Assembly: GCA_018653085.1 (NCBI GenBank)
Contig: JABIAY010000053.1
Location: 190,561 to 254,560 of the forward strand
DNA: 64,000 nucleotides
Direction: 5' to 3'
Source of the DNA: Nitrospina sp.
Lineage (GTDB): Bacteria > Nitrospinota > Nitrospinia > Nitrospinales > VA-1
A model generated the notes under the pieces. That model was not told the DNA's origin, ran no database searches, and saw only the letters and a program-made list of their open reading frames with translations. Position 1 is the first letter of the stretch, and each line of letters opens with the position of its first letter. The translations under genes and the position numbers were made by a program. Shown piece by piece: positions 16,138 through 27,569 of the stretch.

Positions 16138-18828
16138 GATGTCTTCCAGTTTTTCGATCAACAAGGTTTGGACCATATGTTGTTTGAATCGGCTGATCAT
16201 CTTATTGAAATTGACCTGCGGATTTCTCAGGGACACATAAAAGACATCAATTGCCCGATCCCCCTGGGTGGAAATCTTGGCCCGGTGAATTCGGATACCA
16301 AAATCCACAAATACGGTGGAAACTTTGTAGAGCATGCCGATATGGTCCCGGGCTTCCACCCGGATTACGGTGAATGGATTGTCTGCCGTTTTTTCGACAT
16401 GCACTCTTGGGATCACTGCTATTTTTTTCTGCCTGCCTGCGTACCGGGTGCGAGATTTCAACAGGTCTTGCAAGCTGGTTTCTTTTGAAAATAGTCGACC
16501 TAAAATGTTTTTAATATCTTTCCAGACTTCGAGGTCCTCGGCACCTGCGTGAGTGTCTGCTTCGACCTGCATGGAGACAATCACGATTCCATCTTGTTTG
16601 AGATAGATATGCGCACCAAGAATATTCAGACTTTTGGCGGTGACGGTACCCACCAGTTTTTGGAAAGCTTCACTGCCGATGGGGCAACAAAGGGTCAGGT
16701 TGTGGAAGTTCCCCTCTTCATGGAACTGGTGGTGCAGAATAAACAGCTTATCTTTAAAAGACCGGATGAGGCGGATATGAAGTGCCACCTCTTCAGAAGA
16801 AGCTGTCATCAGATAGTCTTCGGGCATCTGGCGAAGATGTTCTTCAATATCGTTTACAGGCAGTTCCCTCTGCAGGGCTTTGAAAACTCCGACCCGGGTA
16901 GCCTTGGGCTGTTGTTCCAGGGAGTCCGGATTCTCCAGATACTTCAGGGTTCTTTCATATAACTCTGAAAGCAATATCTTTTTCCAGGCGGTCAGGGTTC
17001 CCGGAGCTACCGCCCGCAACTCGGCATAACTGAGGAGGTAGAGTCCTTTCAGCCTTTCCGGGTTTTCAACGGTGGTTCCGAACTGCTGGATTACCCCAGG
17101 CTGGTGAATATCCTGATGCAAGGCTGTGTCGATCAGGGTGTAAGGATTGTCGAGAAAAAATTGCAGGGTTTGGGCATCCGTTTTTTGCAAGCTCAGTCTT
17201 TCCGTAAGGGCTTGCGAAAAATTTTGGTCGTCCAATTCGTCATTGGGCATTTTTCGCGCCGATTGCAGAAGGGCCGATAATTTCAGAACTTCTTTCTCCG
17301 GGTAATCACGATACAAGGCGGACAGGTCAGTGGGATTGGTCATACTGGTACTGGCCAGTTCATCCAAAAATCGGATGACGCGCAGGGAATGTTCATCGGC
17401 GGTGTAATGATGATAGAAGTCATGGTTCACCTTGCAATGCGCAAGCCCGAATTCCGGCAGGACTTGTTCAAGAATATTAGTTTCGTGCATCAGCCGCAGG
17501 ATTTTTTCTGCGGCGCTATCTTCCAGAATGGAAAACAGGAAGTCCCTGACCTCCTTGCCCTTCATGAATTGCGCGTTAACGAGGTTTTTGTTCAATCGCA
17601 TTTGCCGGCGGAGTTTGTAGTCCGGCATGACCTGATGTTTTCTGCAAAGTTCCAACGCTGTCAATAAAAGGGATTTATCTTTTTTAAAATCCTCTTTCAC
17701 GTCACCGTCGTAAATCAGGGCGGAGTCTGAAATATGGAATCCATGCCCCACAGATTTTTTGATCAATGAGGAAATTACTTTTTTGAGAGACCTCTTGGGT
17801 TGCCGGCAATGCTCGAAAAGGTTTTGTGAAAAATTATGGATATTTGTGGCGTGCAGATAGTAGTCGCGCATGAACTCTTCAATGGGTTGGCCGTCGGTGG
17901 AAGACCGGTAACCCAGGTTGGCCGCCAGTTCTTTCTGCAGGTCGAAAGTCAGGACATCGGTTTTTTTTCCGGTCAGATAATGCAGTTCGTTGCGGACTCG
18001 AAGTGCAAAATCAACCGAATGGTAGAGCGACTCGATTTCCGGCTGGGACAAGACATGGGTTTCATTGATTTCGCGAAGCGAGTGGCATCCATAGCGCACG
18101 GCGGTAGCCCAAAGGGCATTGTGGTAGTCCCTCAACCCTCCCGGCCCGTTTTTAATATCCGGTTCCGGGTGACAAACCACCCCATCCTCCTGACCGTGTC
18201 GGGTGTATTTTTCTTTCAACTTGGAATTCAAGAACTGTTTCACACCTTTTTGCAAAACATTTTTATGAATGGAGCTGTAGAACTTTTCGTAAGTGCTTCG
18301 GTTGCCAATGAGAAACCGGGTTTCGATCATCGAGGTTTTGATGGTCAAATCCTCTTTGGCCAGTTTTACGCAGTCTTTGATCGTGCGGGAGCTGTGGCCG
18401 ATTTCCATGCCGAATCCCCAAATAACCGACAGCGCGTCCTTGATAAAGCTCTCAGTGAGGGGCCGGGGTTTTTCGGGAAGAAGAAACAGCAGGTCGATAT
18501 CTGAAAGCGGATTGAGTTCCCCCCGGCCATAGCCCCCCACCGCAATGAGAGAAAAATCTTCCAGAACATTGGCTTCGGCATAGGCATCAAGCTGTGTCAT
18601 GGAAAGAAGAACATGCCGGATGACCTCATCGATCAGGCTGGTATGGGCCTGGATGATTTCGCGTCCGCCGGTTCCTGAGCGATGCCAGCCCTTGATCTTT
18701 TCCTTCTCCGTGCTCAATAACTTTTTAAAGGCCTGGAAATAGGGCAATCGTTCCCGGGGGTCCGGCGGAATATTCTTCACCTGACTGAAATCAATTGTCA
18801 GTCGATATATGCTTTCAGAAATGTCCAT
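16132..18828 (-). CDS. glnD: bifunctional PII uridylyltransferase / uridylyl-removing enzyme
   Basis: 898 residues, full family length. The nucleotidyltransferase domain has GGYGRGELNPLSDIDLLFL (the GG...D.D signature), then a GlnD helical domain, an HD domain with HYTADEHSLRVIRFLDEL, and two C-terminal ACT domains (VIRVEARDHIGMLYKVSTVF is the second). It senses glutamine and modifies PII. No glnB or amtB is in the window. The TAA stop is adjacent to a palindromic repeat. It diverges from icd; a perfect 8-bp-arm palindrome lies in the shared 376-bp promoter region. Confidence 0.95.
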   Translation of the reverse strand: MDISESIYRLTIDFSQVKNIPPDPRERLPYFQAFKKLLSTEKEKIKGWHRSGTGGREIIQAHTSLIDEVIRHVLLSMTQLDAYAEANVLEDFSLIAVGGYGRGELNPLSDIDLLFLLPEKPRPLTESFIKDALSVIWGFGMEIGHSSRTIKDCVKLAKEDLTIKTSMIETRFLIGNRSTYEKFYSSIHKNVLQKGVKQFLNSKLKEKYTRHGQEDGVVCHPEPDIKNGPGGLRDYHNALWATAVRYGCHSLREINETHVLSQPEIESLYHSVDFALRVRNELHYLTGKKTDVLTFDLQKELAANLGYRSSTDGQPIEEFMRDYYLHATNIHNFSQNLFEHCRQPKRSLKKVISSLIKKSVGHGFHISDSALIYDGDVKEDFKKDKSLLLTALELCRKHQVMPDYKLRRQMRLNKNLVNAQFMKGKEVRDFLFSILEDSAAEKILRLMHETNILEQVLPEFGLAHCKVNHDFYHHYTADEHSLRVIRFLDELASTSMTNPTDLSALYRDYPEKEVLKLSALLQSARKMPNDELDDQNFSQALTERLSLQKTDAQTLQFFLDNPYTLIDTALHQDIHQPGVIQQFGTTVENPERLKGLYLLSYAELRAVAPGTLTAWKKILLSELYERTLKYLENPDSLEQQPKATRVGVFKALQRELPVNDIEEHLRQMPEDYLMTASSEEVALHIRLIRSFKDKLFILHHQFHEEGNFHNLTLCCPIGSEAFQKLVGTVTAKSLNILGAHIYLKQDGIVIVSMQVEADTHAGAEDLEVWKDIKNILGRLFSKETSLQDLLKSRTRYAGRQKKIAVIPRVHVEKTADNPFTVIRVEARDHIGMLYKVSTVFVDFGIRIHRAKISTQGDRAIDVFYVSLRNPQVNFNKMISRFKQHMVQTLLIEKLEDIR

Positions 18829-21439
<2,611 letters not shown>

Positions 21440-21513
21440 TAGCGGAAGGTTTTCACGTCCACCGGGCGAGGCCCAGGGCTAATAACAGGTAGCTAACTTA
21501 TAGAGGAACTTCT

Positions 21514-22467
21514 ATGTCAAGCTCGAGAAAAAAGATCACGGTAGTTGGCGCAGGCCAGGTTGGGTCCACCGTCGCTCAGTTGACAGCTTATAAAAACCTC
21601 GGCGATGTAGTGATCATTGATATTGTCGAGGGGGTTCCACAGGGAAAAGCACTGGACTTGCAGGAGTCGAGTTGTCTGCAGGTTTTCGATAGCCGGGTGA
21701 CGGGAACCAACGATTATAAAGATACCGCCAACTCCGATATCGTGGTGATCACCGCGGGCCTGCCCCGAAAACCGGGCATGAGCCGCGAAGACCTTCTCGC
21801 TACCAACGCTAAAATTGTGCAATCGGTGACAGAGCAGGTCATGGAGCATTCCCGTGACCCGATCATCATCGTGGTGTCGAATCCGCTTGATGCCATGGTT
21901 TACATGGCCAAGAAAACCGGCAACCTGCCCAAGAACAAAATCATCGGCATGGCAGGGGTGCTCGACTCGGCGCGTTTGCGCACTTTTGTTTCGCTGGAGC
22001 TTGGGTGTTCACTGGTAGATGTGGACGCGATGGTTCTTGGCGGGCATGGCGACTCCATGGTTCCGCTACCCCGTTACACTTCGGTGTCGGGCATCTCGAT
22101 CACAGAGTTGATGACCCCGGAGCAGATCGAACGGGTGGTGGAGCGCACACGAAAAGGCGGAGCCGAAATCGTCGCGTTGCTTAAAACCGGTAGCGCCTTC
22201 TATGCGCCGGGTGCTTCAGTCGTGAAAATGATCGAAGCGATTTTGCAGGACAAACGCCGCATCCTCCCCTGTACTGCTTACCTGGAAGGTGAGTATGGCT
22301 GGAGTGGAATTTTCTTCGGTGTTCCCGTCATGATGGGCATCCACGGAATCGAGAAAGTCATCGAACTGAACATGACCGATGAAGAACAAGCCGCCCTCAA
22401 TGCATCCGCAGAAGAAGTGAAAAAAACCTGCGACGAAATCGACGCCATCCTGAAAAACGGCTCCTAA
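21514..22467 (+). CDS. mdh: malate dehydrogenase (LDH-like type)
   Basis: 317 residues. Interconverts malate and oxaloacetate with NAD. The N-terminal Rossmann motif is [13 protein letters not shown], the substrate arginine loop [14 protein letters not shown], then [10 protein letters not shown], the catalytic Asp region [11 protein letters not shown], and proton-relay His in [13 protein letters not shown]. This is the LDH-like (MDH type 3) group. Start ATG 21514 follows AGAGGAAC. It is co-oriented with icd and probably co-transcribed. A CCAACGT-G-ACGTTGG palindrome begins 7 bp after its stop. Confidence 0.96.
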   Translation: MSSSRKKITVVGAGQVGSTVAQLTAYKNLGDVVIIDIVEGVPQGKALDLQESSCLQVFDSRVTGTNDYKDTANSDIVVITAGLPRKPGMSREDLLATNAKIVQSVTEQVMEHSRDPIIIVVSNPLDAMVYMAKKTGNLPKNKIIGMAGVLDSARLRTFVSLELGCSLVDVDAMVLGGHGDSMVPLPRYTSVSGISITELMTPEQIERVVERTRKGGAEIVALLKTGSAFYAPGASVVKMIEAILQDKRRILPCTAYLEGEYGWSGIFFGVPVMMGIHGIEKVIELNMTDEEQAALNASAEEVKKTCDEIDAILKNGS

Positions 22468-22612
22468 CCGGCGCCAACGTGACGTTGGATACAGTAAGCC
22501 GTCATTGCGAACCGTTGAAAACGGTGCGGCAATCCAGTATGCTTTTCCGTGTCCCCGTCCTACTCCCACCACTTGTCATTCTGAACGAAGTGAAGAATCT
22601 CGGTTTTTTTAT
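22468..22612. repeat. palindromic repeats behind mdh
   Basis: CCAACGT-G-ACGTTGG (22474-22488) is the same class as CCAGCGT-C-ACGCTGG near 42630. It is followed by TCATTGCGAACCGTTG and GTGCGGCAATCC and by TCATTCTGAACGAAGTGAAG. The last two belong to a repeat type found in intergenic regions of many unrelated bacteria. Confidence 0.7.
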
Positions 22613-23049
22613 TGCTGCGATAAGCTGAACTCCTCATAAACCGTCACTCCAAATTTGTGGGCCTTTTCGTGTGGCTATTTTGAGGGTAGGGGGGTGAAGG
22701 AAAACCCGCCCCGTTTGGTGTCATTCACCTTCACAGGTAAATTCCAGGAGGTGAGGCGAGTCTTCCCCGACCTTACGGTCTTTCATTAGAGATATTTATT
22801 GGAATAATATTCCTGAAACGATCGGGATTTTTCTCAGAGCCTTACATCGTGGGTACACGGTGGGTGGGGTTTGGCTGGACTTTTTAGCTATGACTTCAAC
22901 TGCTTAGCTAAAAAAATATTTTCCCGATAGCGGGGAAAACAGCTCATTCACAATCGCCAAAGAATTTGGTGGGGGGATAAGATGGTCGGACCCTTACTGG
23001 GCCCCAGCTGTAGTAAAATATTAATAGCTAATAACTAAGGAGAAAAATT
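22613..23049. other. gene-free region rich in perfect palindromes
   Basis: No ORF is credible. Three inverted repeats occur: GGAATA-A-TATTCC (22801-22813), TTTTTAGCTA...TAGCTAAAAA with 14-nt loop (22881-22914) and TTTTCCC-gatagcg-GGGAAAA (22919-22939). It precedes the YCII gene, so it could be a leader, a small RNA or consecutive terminators. I could not assign it to a known riboswitch class. Confidence 0.4.
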
Positions 23050-23364
23050 GTGGCAGATTTTATGATCGCCTATTACGGAGGAAACCAGCCGAGTTCAAAA
23101 GAAGAGGGTATGGCCCAAATGAATAAATGGAAAGCCTGGGTAGAAGGTCTTGGTGACAAGGTAGTCAATCCGGGAACACCTTTCATGGAAACTAAAATTG
23201 TCACTGCAAGCGATGTTCAGGACGAAAGTGATCCCAATGCGATGAAAGGATTTGCCGTGGTTAAAGCGGAAAGCATGGAAGCCGCTGTTGAAATTGCAAA
23301 GTCCGATCCGTTTCTGCAAAATGCGGGAACCATACGTGTCTCCGAGATGATGGAAATGCCGTAA
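23050..23364 (+). CDS. YCII-related domain protein
   Basis: 104 residues from GTG 23050 behind AAGGAG. The sequence MADFMIAYYGGNQPSSKEEGMAQMNKWKAWVEGLGDKVVNPGTPF and the C-terminal GFAVVKAESMEAAVEIAKSDPFL is typical of the dimeric ferredoxin-fold YCII/DGPF family. These are small cytoplasmic proteins, some linked to sigma-70 ECF regulators or peroxide chemistry, but none of those partners is here. Function unknown. It is preceded by a 430-bp palindrome-rich region and followed by repeats. Confidence 0.8.
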   Translation: MADFMIAYYGGNQPSSKEEGMAQMNKWKAWVEGLGDKVVNPGTPFMETKIVTASDVQDESDPNAMKGFAVVKAESMEAAVEIAKSDPFLQNAGTIRVSEMMEMP

Positions 23365-23392
23365 TCAGTATGACAGGTAAAAATCTTCTTGA

Positions 23393-23600
23393 GGTCAATC
23401 ACCCCAACCCTCTTTGAAAAAGAGGGGGCAAAAGCCAACCCCCTCAGTTCCCCTTATTACCCCTTCGGGGCACGTGTGATATCTCTCTTCACTTGCCTTC
23501 ATGCCCTGAAAGGGTAAAGTCCTTGGAAGAATATAACGGAAGTTTTTTTATTGCCACTGGCGGCTCGCCGGTCACATGGGCTCCGCGCCGAGTGGGGGGG
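23393..23600. repeat. dispersed palindromic repeat cluster
   Basis: Starts with the TCAATCACCCCAACCCTCTT module, followed by CCCCTTCGGGGCACGTG, TGATATCTCTCTTCACTTGC and GCCGAGTGGGGGG. The final 29 bp encode the last residues of the phosphoesterase on the minus strand (LTPPLGAEPM). Confidence 0.75.
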
Positions 23601-24762
23601 TCAGTGAATAGGGTTTGCGGGTCTTGTCTTGAATTTCAAATTCCTCATAAACCGTCACGCCTTCCGGTTTGCCATCGCATTCCAGAGTGATGGTGTTCCA
23701 GAATTCTTGTCTCGATTTCCACCTGGGATTCCATTTGTCATGCGGTTCATCCCGCACGCATACCCGCCACACGGTTCCTTTTAAAATGTCCGGCGAAATA
23801 TCCAGAGTAATGAAGTGATTCATCAACGCTCTTTTGGCCAATGCGTCAAACACATCTTTTGGCGCGGTATGCTCTTCGTTCTCCTGCATGTCGGCAAAAG
23901 GTTTGAACGTGGCCCCGCCTCCGCCTGAAACAATGTGGATCGCCCCGTCCCCGCTTTGATATTTTCCGGACTCTGATTTGACGGTCTTCAACGTGCCGTC
24001 TTCGATTGAGCCTATGGGATGAAACCGTTCGTAGGAGTGCTGGTTGCCTGCGAGTACCAGGTCGGGATTCAGAGCGTTCAATTGTTTGAGAACTGTGTCG
24101 CGTTTGTCTCGATACCAGGCGGTGGTGAGTGCCGGTTCGTGGACGGCGAGAATGACCCAGAGTCCTTTTTTCCGGGCTTCTTGAATACGCGGCTGTAGCC
24201 ACGGGGTCGGGTCCTGCCAGGGATAGTTATGGATGATCCCTATCAATGCGTTGCCCACTACCCGGGTGCCTTCAAAGTTCCGAGGCTGTGGAATATTTTT
24301 GTCTGAAAGATCGAAACCGGAATCGAGCGGATCAATTTTATCCCAGCAACCCGAAGCTTTTGGTTTGTTCTTTTTGGGAGGAAGATCATTATCGCCTGCG
24401 ACAAAAAGGCGCAGGGGATAAGGCGCGACCAGAGTTTTTTTGATTTCTTCTATGTATCGGTCCGGACAGGAGTTGGGAAACGGTTCAGGTTGGTAAACGA
24501 AATCGCCAAGATGCAGTAACGCGTCTGGCACGGTATCGCGCATGGCTTTTTGCACGGCGGAGAATCCCGGTGCGTAAGCCCTCTCGCCGGTTCCGGTATC
24601 GCCGATGATGGCAATGCGCGTGGTGGTGCTCTGGGGAAACGGGGCCATGACTTTTTGGACGCTCCAGTCCGCTGTCGAACGCGGCGCGCCTTCCCCAATG
24701 GAATAGTCCACAAATATTGCGAGGGTAAAAAGAAAGATAATTTTCAAAGTGAACCATTTCAT
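23572..24762 (-). CDS. secreted calcineurin-like metallophosphoesterase
   Basis: 396 residues. The signal peptide is about 1-24. Metal-binding blocks are in order: GDTGTGE (D-x-G), LLHLGDFVY (GDxxY), GDNDLPP in place of the usual GNHD, HEPALTT and GNQHSYERF. This resembles purple-acid-phosphatase-like enzymes acting on phosphoesters in the periplasm. The Asn-His pair of the third block is changed (GDND), a common variant. The final LTPPLGAEPM and the stop are encoded by a palindromic repeat, so the C-terminus is probably extended by about ten residues. Substrate unknown; the distant PhoBR pair does not prove Pho control. Confidence 0.8.
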   Translation of the reverse strand: MKWFTLKIIFLFTLAIFVDYSIGEGAPRSTADWSVQKVMAPFPQSTTTRIAIIGDTGTGERAYAPGFSAVQKAMRDTVPDALLHLGDFVYQPEPFPNSCPDRYIEEIKKTLVAPYPLRLFVAGDNDLPPKKNKPKASGCWDKIDPLDSGFDLSDKNIPQPRNFEGTRVVGNALIGIIHNYPWQDPTPWLQPRIQEARKKGLWVILAVHEPALTTAWYRDKRDTVLKQLNALNPDLVLAGNQHSYERFHPIGSIEDGTLKTVKSESGKYQSGDGAIHIVSGGGGATFKPFADMQENEEHTAPKDVFDALAKRALMNHFITLDISPDILKGTVWRVCVRDEPHDKWNPRWKSRQEFWNTITLECDGKPEGVTVYEEFEIQDKTRKPYSLTPPLGAEPM

Positions 24763-24803
24763 AATAGATTCTCAGGTTTGTTTAGCGTGCGTATTGTAGT
24801 TCT

Positions 24804-24879
24804 AAATCACCCCAGCCCCTCTTTGTAAAAGAGGGGTCCATTGAAGCTCCCCCTTCCACGAAGGGGGTTGGGGGGATTT
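24804..24879. repeat. 76-bp element with terminal inverted repeats
   Basis: Begins AAATCACCCCAGCCCC and ends GGGGTTGGGGGGATTT, imperfect terminal inverted repeats of about 16 bp. Inside are the hairpins CCCCTCTT..AAGAGGGG and CTCCCCCTT..AAGGGGG. Nearly identical in length and sequence to 27494-27569. It lies between arsC and the phosphoesterase gene. Confidence 0.85.
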
Positions 24880-24894
24880 GTTTTTTTTGCATAG

Positions 24895-25326
24895 TTACCA
24901 TAAGATTTCCGGCAGGGTTTCAACGAAGGTACGAATCTCATCGCGTACCCGGCGATAATGATCCAGAGCTTCCTCTTCTGTTTTAGCATTTTGGGCCAGC
25001 TTTGGTGGATCGTCAAATCCAAAATGCACGACTCGGGTGGCGCAGGTGAAAACCGGGCAATTCTCATCGGCGTGCCCGCATACGGTGATCACGAAATCGA
25101 AAGGAACGGTTTCTACTTCTTCCACTGTCTGCGACTTCTGACTGGTGATGTCGACCCCGGCTTCCTGCATCACCTGCACTGCGTTGGTGTTGAGTCCATG
25201 CGCTTCGAGTCCGGCTGAAAATGGCTGGATGGAGTCGCTCTTCAAATGCCGGGCCCAGCCTTCTGCCATCTGACTTCTGCACGAGTTGCCAGTACACAAA
25301 AACAGGATTTTCAGTTTCTCTACCAT
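24895..25326 (-). CDS. arsC: arsenate reductase (LMW phosphatase type)
   Basis: 143 residues from ATG 25326; a GTG at 25344 would add six residues. The P-loop is LFLCTGNSCRSQMAEG (Cys11, Cys16, Arg17), and the redox cysteines lie in TVCGHADENCPVF. This is the thioredoxin-coupled ArsC class, which reduces arsenate to arsenite in the cytoplasm, though some members act as tyrosine phosphatases. Here no arsR or arsB is adjacent, so the detoxification role is inferred from family. The GAGGGTGG ahead of the start falls in a CCCTCTAACATCAGGGGG segment that looks like a decayed repeat. Confidence 0.85.
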   Translation of the reverse strand: MVEKLKILFLCTGNSCRSQMAEGWARHLKSDSIQPFSAGLEAHGLNTNAVQVMQEAGVDITSQKSQTVEEVETVPFDFVITVCGHADENCPVFTCATRVVHFGFDDPPKLAQNAKTEEEALDHYRRVRDEIRTFVETLPEILW

Positions 25327-25375
25327 ACAGTTTAAATATACCACCCTCTAACATCAGGGGGAAATACCACGGGGA

Positions 25376-25562
25376 TTGGGGGGATGAGGCAAGGGTTCGT
25401 CAAGCCGAGATAACACTTTGTCAGCTAGGTAAAGTCATTGCCAGTTGCCCCTGCGGCTAGCCCCTTAGCAGGGGAGGCAACTGGGCAAGGGCTTGATTGC
25501 GCCGAGAAAACTCTTTGTTCGCCAAATAAAGCGACGGCACGCGGGCCCCACGCCTAGTGGTT
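25376..25562. repeat. dispersed palindromic repeat cluster upstream of lexA
   Basis: Two tandem units: CAAGCCGAGATAACACTTTG plus CCCCTTAGCAGGGGAGGCAA, then TTGCGCCGAGAAAACTCTTT, GTTCGCCAAATAAAGCGACGG and CCCCACGCCTAGTGG. It ends about 60 bp before the lexA start. Apart from the lexA promoter I see nothing else in the arsC-lexA gap. Confidence 0.85.
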
Positions 25563-25574
25563 GATTTTCGTGTT

Positions 25575-25612
25575 TTTTTCGCCTAGTATATGGAGTACCA
25601 CTAAACTCAAAG
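25575..25612 (+). promoter_or_regulatory. possible lexA promoter/operator
   Basis: The 60 bp before lexA contain TAGTATATGGAGTACCACTA, with only a 4-bp inverted match (TAGT/ACTA) and a direct AGTA repeat. It overlaps the expected promoter position, but it matches no LexA box I know, so the assignment is speculative. Confidence 0.2.
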
Positions 25613-25625
25613 GGGAGATTACGTC

Positions 25626-26213
25626 ATGCATCTCACCAAACGTCAGCGGGAGATTTACGACTATCTCAAGGAGCATATCCGTTCCAGAGGTTATGCGCCG
25701 AGTATTGCGGAAATTGGCAAACAGTTCCAGCTCAGTTCCCCGGCAACGGTGCACAAGCACCTGGTCCATTTGGAGCAGAAGGGATTGATCCGCAAGCAAC
25801 ATAATTTGAGCCGGGCGATTGAAGTGGTGGAAGAACCGGGATATTCGGTGCTGGGTTATATCGCGGCAGGCAAACCGATCGAGGTGCTGGATCACCGTGA
25901 AGTGATGGCTCTGTTACCCGATGCCGGAGACAAGGACATCTTTGTGCTTCAGGTCAAAGGCAATTCGATGATTGAGGACCATATTCAGGACGGCGATTAC
26001 GTGATTGTGGAACGGCGGGATGTGGCTGAGAACGGAGAAACGGTGGTGGCACTGATCGATAATGACCGGGCCACCTTGAAACGGTTTTATCGGGAGAAGG
26101 GCCGGGTGCGCTTGCAACCCGCCCATCCGGATATGAAACCGATCATTGTCCGCGAAGGCGACTTCGCTATCCAGGGCGTGGTCGTTGGTGTACTGCGCAA
26201 GTTTGGTAAATAA
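25626..26213 (+). CDS. lexA: SOS repressor LexA
   Basis: 195 residues. The N-terminal winged helix has RGYAPSIAEIGKQFQLSSPATVHKHLVHLEQKGLIRK. The C-terminal peptidase domain shows the Ala81-Gly82 self-cleavage site in GYIAAGKPIE, catalytic Ser114 in VKGNSMIEDHI and Lys152 in DRATLKRFY. It represses DNA-damage genes until RecA-stimulated self-cleavage. dinB begins 18 bp downstream, so repressor and polymerase IV form one SOS transcript. ATG 25626 follows AAAGGGGAGA. Confidence 0.96.
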   Translation: MHLTKRQREIYDYLKEHIRSRGYAPSIAEIGKQFQLSSPATVHKHLVHLEQKGLIRKQHNLSRAIEVVEEPGYSVLGYIAAGKPIEVLDHREVMALLPDAGDKDIFVLQVKGNSMIEDHIQDGDYVIVERRDVAENGETVVALIDNDRATLKRFYREKGRVRLQPAHPDMKPIIVREGDFAIQGVVVGVLRKFGK

Positions 26214-26231
26214 TTAAAAATTGAATCACCG

Positions 26232-27485
26232 ATGAACTCTCGCAAAATTTTACATGTGGATATGGATGCGTTTTTCGTGTCGGTGGAAGAGGTGCTCGAC
26301 CCCTCCCTGAAAGGCAAGCCGGTAATAGTTGGCGGCCGGGCCATGCCCGGTGAGCGCGAGGCAATAGCTCCTCAAGCCGAGAGCACGCTTGCTCGCCAGA
26401 AAAAATTATTGCCCTCTGCCTCCCCCGTTAGGGGGGTGGTTGCCGCTGCGTCTTACGCAGTAAGGCGGTATGGCGTTCATTCCGCCATGCCGATAGCGCA
26501 AGCGAAACGGCTTTGTCCGCACGCTATTTTTCTTAGTGGTTCGCAAAGGCGGTACAGCGAATACTCGGTGAGAGTGTTTGAAATTTTAAAACGCTATTCT
26601 CCTTTGGTGGAACCGATGTCACTCGATGAGGCGTTTGTCGATTTGACCGGATGCGAACGACTGCACGGTCCGGTTCTGAAGGCAGGGGAAAAAATCCGTA
26701 ACGAGATTCGTGAGGAACTGGGACTGAACGCTTCTGTTGGTATCGCTTCCAACAAACTGCTGGCAAAGATCGCCTCGGCTTATTGCAAACCTAACGGAAT
26801 GCTGTGGATCGCTCCGGGAATGGAGCAAAGATTTCTGGCGCCGCTTCCTATTCGACGTATTCCGGGAATCGGGCCGAAGGGCGAGGCCGAACTAAGGCGC
26901 ATGGGTATCAAGTCTGTAGGCGACCTTGCCCGCCTGCCGCTTGAATCGCTGGCTTGTGGCAAATGGGGCGCATCGCTTTATCGCAAGGCCCGGGGAATCA
27001 GCGAGAGTCCGGTCATCGGCGAAACCGTAGACCCGCGTTCCATCAGCCGCGAGACGACATTGGAGACGGACTCGGCAGACCCGTTATTTCTCGAGTCCAC
27101 ACTCAGTTACCTGACCGAAAAAGTGGCGGGTCAGCTAAGAGAAAATAAATTGTTTGCTCGTACGGTAACGTTGAAACTGCGGTACTCTGATTTTAAGACG
27201 GTGACCCGATCGAAAACACTGGAGATGCCAACGGCGGAAGATCATACACTATTGAAAACCGGCGCGGGATTGTTCCGCAAGTTGTTCACACATCGGACGC
27301 GGGTGCGTCTCATCGGTATCACGTTCACTTCGCTGACAGCAACCTCTGACAGGCAGGAAGATTTGTTTGATCATAAAGGCGGGCAATGTTGGGACAACCT
27401 GTACCAGGGCATCGACCGCATCCGTCATAAATATGGGTTCCGTTCCATTTTGCGTGCACGCAGTAGCCAGCGTGATGCTAACTGA
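26232..27485 (+). CDS. dinB: DNA polymerase IV with a repeat-encoded internal insertion
   Basis: 417 residues. Y-family polymerase: HVDMDAFFVSVEE (Asp10, Asp12), SLDEAFVDLTGCERL, the helix-hairpin-helix RIPGIGPKGEAELRRMG, and a little-finger domain to the end. It performs error-prone lesion bypass in the SOS response. Residues 43-67 have no counterpart in ordinary DinB, where the GG loop runs directly into RGVV..A.Y..R..GV. They are encoded by 75 nt (26358-26432) closely matching the intergenic palindromic repeats, and the frame is kept. The insertion lies in the fingers/palm loop after the second strand, so activity may survive. It follows lexA closely. Confidence 0.93.
   Translation: MNSRKILHVDMDAFFVSVEEVLDPSLKGKPVIVGGRAMPGEREAIAPQAESTLARQKKLLPSASPVRGVVAAASYAVRRYGVHSAMPIAQAKRLCPHAIFLSGSQRRYSEYSVRVFEILKRYSPLVEPMSLDEAFVDLTGCERLHGPVLKAGEKIRNEIREELGLNASVGIASNKLLAKIASAYCKPNGMLWIAPGMEQRFLAPLPIRRIPGIGPKGEAELRRMGIKSVGDLARLPLESLACGKWGASLYRKARGISESPVIGETVDPRSISRETTLETDSADPLFLESTLSYLTEKVAGQLRENKLFARTVTLKLRYSDFKTVTRSKTLEMPTAEDHTLLKTGAGLFRKLFTHRTRVRLIGITFTSLTATSDRQEDLFDHKGGQCWDNLYQGIDRIRHKYGFRSILRARSSQRDAN
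26358..26432 (+). repeat. palindromic repeat inserted in frame within dinB
   Basis: 75 nt (25 codons) containing GCAATAGCTCCTCAAGCCGAG, GCTCGCCAGAAAAA and CTCTGCCTCCCCCGTTAGGG. These modules recur in gaps at 3541-3600, 7123-7176 and 39733-39800. GGCAATA/TATTGCC close an internal hairpin. Removing the 75 nt restores an uninterrupted GERGVVAAASY segment. Confidence 0.85.
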
Positions 27486-27493
27486 GGGGTTGT

Positions 27494-27569
27494 AAATCAC
27501 CCCAGCCCCTCTTTGAAAAAGAGGGGTCCATTGAAGCTCCCCCTTCTACGAAGGGGGTCGGGGGGATTT
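27494..27569. repeat. 76-bp element with terminal inverted repeats
   Basis: Same 76-bp length and almost the same sequence as 24804-24879: AAATCACCCCAGCCCC at the left end, GGGGTCGGGGGGATTT at the right end and two internal hairpins. Its right end overlaps the start codon and provides the purine-rich Shine-Dalgarno of the class V aminotransferase gene. Confidence 0.85.

Noticed and set aside
17836-18504. 222-codon open frame antisense to glnD
   Set aside because: Overlaps a strongly supported conserved gene and resembles nothing.
25575-25612. A confident LexA box
   Set aside because: Only 4-bp symmetric ends (TAGT/ACTA) are present and no known LexA motif fits, so it is listed only at low confidence.
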